DNA of 14,966 bases from an uncultured Haemophilus sp. GTDB lineage: Bacteria > Pseudomonadota > Gammaproteobacteria > Enterobacterales > Pasteurellaceae. The translations under genes and the position numbers were made by a program. Below the pieces are notes generated by a model that was given only the letters and a program-made list of their open reading frames with translations, made no database searches and had not been told where the DNA came from. The DNA lies in the NCBI RefSeq assembly GCF_937976265.1, contig NZ_CALJRX010000144.1, forward strand, positions 1 through 14,966. Direction: 5' to 3'. Positions 12,678 to 14,966 of this stretch are shown here, one piece after another; the stretch's first letter is position 1; every line of letters starts with the position of its first letter.

Positions 12678-13217
12678 ATGAAAAAACACCACGTCGATAT
12701 TATGATTTCAGAAGCGGATATCCGTAGTCGCATAGCTGAACTTGGCGCGGAAATTACGCATTTTTATCAACAACAAGCCATTGATAAACTGATTGTTGTT
12801 GGGCTTTTACGTGGTTCATTTATGTTCATGGCCGATCTCGTACGTGAATTAAAATTACCGGTAGAAGTGGAGTTTATGACCACTTCAAGCTATGGTTGCG
12901 GAATGACAAGCAATCACGATGTGAAAATTACAAAAGATCTTGAAGGCGATATTCGTAATGAACACGTGCTCATTGTTGAGGACATTATTGATACAGGTTA
13001 TACCCTCGAAAAAGTACGTGGCATTTTAAATTTACGCGATCCTGCAAGCTTGGCGATTTGTACCTTATTAGATAAACCTTCTCGCCGAGAAGTGGAAGTA
13101 CCGGTTGAATGGATTGGTTTTTCTATTCCGGATGAATTTGTTGTCGGCTATGGTATTGATTACGCTCAACGTTATCGTAATCTAGGCTATATTGGCAAAG
13201 TGGTTATAGACGAATAA
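12678..13217 (+). CDS. hpt: Hypoxanthine phosphoribosyltransferase
   Basis: Hpt is a cytosolic purine-salvage enzyme that joins hypoxanthine (and more weakly guanine) to PRPP, giving IMP or GMP. Haemophilus depends on salvage for several purines. The 179-residue sequence shows the flexible-loop SYG motif near residue 71, the PRPP-binding VLIVEDIIDTG (97-107) with acidic pair E101-D102, and the conserved FSIPDEFVVGYGIDYAQRYR base-binding end. The ATG at 12678 has AAGGAAAG at 12667-12674. It sits just after the sRNA terminator. A weak TAGAAT at 12641-12646 could be its own -10, but no -35 is seen, so read-through from the Fur-controlled promoter is possible. Confidence 0.97.
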   Translation: MKKHHVDIMISEADIRSRIAELGAEITHFYQQQAIDKLIVVGLLRGSFMFMADLVRELKLPVEVEFMTTSSYGCGMTSNHDVKITKDLEGDIRNEHVLIVEDIIDTGYTLEKVRGILNLRDPASLAICTLLDKPSRREVEVPVEWIGFSIPDEFVVGYGIDYAQRYRNLGYIGKVVIDE

Positions 13218-13231
13218 TTTATTTTTCAATA

Positions 13232-13275
13232 AAAGAGCGGTTAAAATTCACAGTGATTTTGACCGCTCTTTGTTT
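13232..13275. terminator. Bidirectional terminator between hpt and der
   Basis: AAAGAGCGGT (13232-13241) pairs with ACCGCTCTTT (13262-13271). The interior AAAATTCAC / GTGATTTT can extend the stem with one bulge and small mismatches. The arms resemble, but do not match, the uptake signal (AGAGCGGT). It separates two converging genes. Confidence 0.85.
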
Positions 13276-13282
13276 ATTAAGA

Positions 13283-14803
13283 TTAACGTTTCGCTTTTTT
13301 GATAAACTTCATTAAACGTTTACGTTTACGTAATTGGTTTGGTGTGAGTTTATTTTTTCTACCCGCGAATGGGTTTGAACCTTCTTGGAATAGCAAGCGA
13401 ATTGGCGAACCAATAATTTTCAAACTCTTACGATAATAATTAGATAAATAACGTTTGTACGAATCCGGTAATTTATCCATTTGGTTACCATGCACCACGA
13501 TAATTGGTGGGTTATAACCACCTGGGTGAGCATATTTTAATTTAATACGACGACCGCCAATCATTGGTGGTTGATGCTCATCCGTTGCCATTTGTAAAAT
13601 ACGGGTGAGAAGGGACGTCGTCATTTTTTGCGTCGCACAAGCATAAGCTTCTTTAATCGAATCAAAAAGATTCCCCACGCCACTGCCGTGTAAAGCAGAA
13701 ATAAAATGCACACGGGCAAAGTCGATGAAATCAAGACGGCGATCTAATTCGGATTTGACGCGATCTTTCACATCTTGATCTAAGCCATCCCATTTATTCA
13801 CGACGATCACGAGCGAGCGTCCTGCATTTAAGATAAAGCCAAGTAGAGAGAGATCTTGGTCTGAAATATTTTCACGCGCATCAATTGTGAGTAATACCAC
13901 GTTTGCATCTTGAATCGCTTGTAATGTTTTGATGACAGAGAATTTCTCAACGGCTAAATGCACTTTACCACGTTTACGCACACCCGCTGTATCAATCAAG
14001 GTGTATTGTTGCCCATCGCGTTCCATTGGAATGTAGATACTGTCACGTGTTGTGCCAGGCATATCGTAAACCACCACGCGATCTTCACCTAAAATACGAT
14101 TGGTTAATGTGGATTTACCGACGTTTGGACGGCCTACAATCGCAATTTTGATATTTTTATCTTGTTCTTCTTCAAGCTCTTCGTCTAATGCTTCATCAAT
14201 TAATGAAGTATCTTCTTCTGAATCGAAGTCAAATTCGTGATCCCATTCATCTTTTTCTTCTTCATCAGAAGTGCGGTCATTTTCTGCTTCGTTTTCTTGT
14301 AATTTTTCCGCTAAAGGGGCAAGTACTTGCTCCATTAATTGAGTCACGCCACGGCCTTGTGATGCGGCGATTTGTTCAATTTCACCTAAGCCTAATTGAT
14401 AAAATTCCGCACAGTGTGAGTCTGCATCAATACCGTCAGTTTTATTTGCTACAACCACGGTTGTTTTATTAGTACGTTGGCGTAAGTAATTGGCAATGCC
14501 AATGTCTGCAGCCGTTAAACCTGCGCGCGCATCCACTAAGAAAAGCACGACATCAGCTTCTTCAATCGCTAATAAGGATTGTTCCGCCATTTTTTCTTCA
14601 ACGCCTTCTTCAGTGCCATCAATACCGCCGGTATCGATCACAATGAAATCATAGCCAGAAATATTGGCATGACCGTATTTACGATCTCGGGTTAAACCAG
14701 GGAAGTCTGCGACAAGCGCATCGCGGGTACGGGTTAAACGGTTGAATAGGGTGGATTTACCTACGTTTGGGCGACCCACTAAGGCAACGACAGGAGTTGT
14801 CAT
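13283..14803 (-). CDS. der: Ribosome assembly GTPase Der (EngA)
   Basis: Der is an essential tandem GTPase that binds the 50S subunit late in assembly. The 506 residues comprise G domain 1 with GRPNVGKST at 10-18, DTGG at 57-60 and NKTD at 120-123; an acidic linker (about 168-215) rich in E and D; G domain 2 with GRPNVGKST at 224-232, DTAG and NKWD; and a C-terminal KH-like domain ending in a basic tail (TPNQLRKRKRLMKFIKKAKR). The length is near the H. influenzae protein and longer than E. coli (490), owing mainly to the linker. A short GAGA-type site precedes the ATG. The linker carries an uptake signal encoding D-R-T-S. Confidence 0.98.
   Translation of the reverse strand: MTTPVVALVGRPNVGKSTLFNRLTRTRDALVADFPGLTRDRKYGHANISGYDFIVIDTGGIDGTEEGVEEKMAEQSLLAIEEADVVLFLVDARAGLTAADIGIANYLRQRTNKTTVVVANKTDGIDADSHCAEFYQLGLGEIEQIAASQGRGVTQLMEQVLAPLAEKLQENEAENDRTSDEEEKDEWDHEFDFDSEEDTSLIDEALDEELEEEQDKNIKIAIVGRPNVGKSTLTNRILGEDRVVVYDMPGTTRDSIYIPMERDGQQYTLIDTAGVRKRGKVHLAVEKFSVIKTLQAIQDANVVLLTIDARENISDQDLSLLGFILNAGRSLVIVVNKWDGLDQDVKDRVKSELDRRLDFIDFARVHFISALHGSGVGNLFDSIKEAYACATQKMTTSLLTRILQMATDEHQPPMIGGRRIKLKYAHPGGYNPPIIVVHGNQMDKLPDSYKRYLSNYYRKSLKIIGSPIRLLFQEGSNPFAGRKNKLTPNQLRKRKRLMKFIKKAKR
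14269..14277 (+). repeat. DNA uptake signal sequence inside der
   Basis: Perfect AAGTGCGGT in the acidic inter-domain linker of der, a flexible region where the fixed sequence would be tolerated. Confidence 0.9.
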
Positions 14804-14835
14804 AAAAATATCTCTGTAAAGTGTAAATTTGGTTA

Positions 14836-14864
14836 ATTATAGCGAATGTTGGCTGGCAGGTAAA
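14836..14864 (-). promoter_or_regulatory. Promoter of der
   Basis: The minus strand has a perfect TATAAT (complement at 14836-14841) and a -35 TTTACC (complement at 14859-14864), with exactly 17 bases between them. The expected start is about 25 bases before the der ATG. Confidence 0.7.
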
Positions 14865-14873
14865 ATTCGGGCA

Positions 14874-14897
14874 TAAAAAAAGCACCTTCTGGTGCTT
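14874..14897 (-). terminator. Terminator of the tRNA-Asp transcript
   Basis: AAGCACC and GGTGCTT flank a TTCT loop. On the minus strand the hairpin ends in seven T residues, 18 bases beyond the tRNA 3' end. Confidence 0.88.
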
Positions 14898-14914
14898 CAT
14901 TATCTCGGCTTAAT

Positions 14915-14966
14915 TGGCGGAATGGACGGGACTCGAACCCGCGACCCCCTGCGTGACAGGCAGGTA
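14915..14966 (-). tRNA. tRNA-Asp (anticodon GUC), partial; 5' end outside window
   Basis: The minus strand shows the 3' acceptor strand with encoded CCA, the T-arm GGGTTCGAGTCCC (complement at 14928-14940), and the anticodon arm CCTGTCACGCAGG with GTC at 14955-14957. These match bacterial tRNA-Asp. The D-arm and 5' acceptor strand lie beyond the right edge. It may belong to a larger tRNA cluster or an rRNA operon end. Confidence 0.95.

Noticed and set aside
14188..14472. 94-codon frame on the + strand opposite der
   Set aside because: It lies in the acidic-linker region of der and mirrors its repetitive codons, with no independent support.

Overview
The window looks like chromosome of a Haemophilus-type member of the Pasteurellaceae. 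It is AT-rich and carries eleven perfect copies of the 9-base Haemophilus DNA uptake signal (AAGTGCGGT or its complement). Its core proteins match H. influenzae families very closely: DapE, for example, keeps H67, D100, E134, E135, E163 and H349 at the family numbering. As I remember them, the sequences are similar to but not identical with H. influenzae, so a sister species is likely; I cannot name it.

Layout, left to right. (1) The 3' end of metK, then sprT and an opacity-type outer-membrane barrel, all on the + strand and each with its own intrinsic terminator or promoter. (2) The Spx/ArsC-like yffB, followed by an apparent accessory insert (about 2052-5240): two tandem paralogous four-helix membrane proteins of unknown function, and a TonB-dependent receptor of the OprC/NosA copper family. 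(3) dapE, with an M15-type peptidase one base downstream. (4) A minus-strand operon, lptC-lptA-lptB-ptsN-rapZ, linking lipopolysaccharide transport to the remnant of the nitrogen-type phosphotransferase branch. (5) Divergent darP (yjgA, -) and pmbA/tldE (+). (6) A 201-base pmbA-hpt intergenic region that holds a Fur-box-like element, a promoter and an intrinsic terminator about 100 bases apart. This is the architecture of an iron-responsive small RNA. (7) hpt (+) and der (-), convergent on a long hairpin. (8) A partial tRNA-Asp(GUC) on the minus strand at the right edge.

The points most worth attention are the predicted Fur-controlled sRNA, the copper-receptor signature (CxxxM plus HxM with 176-residue spacing), a PtsN whose phosphorylatable histidine is replaced by lysine in a locus that also lacks rpoN, hpf and npr, and the tandem duplication that carried a leader along with the gene. 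I see no CRISPR array, insertion sequence, phage or toxin system.
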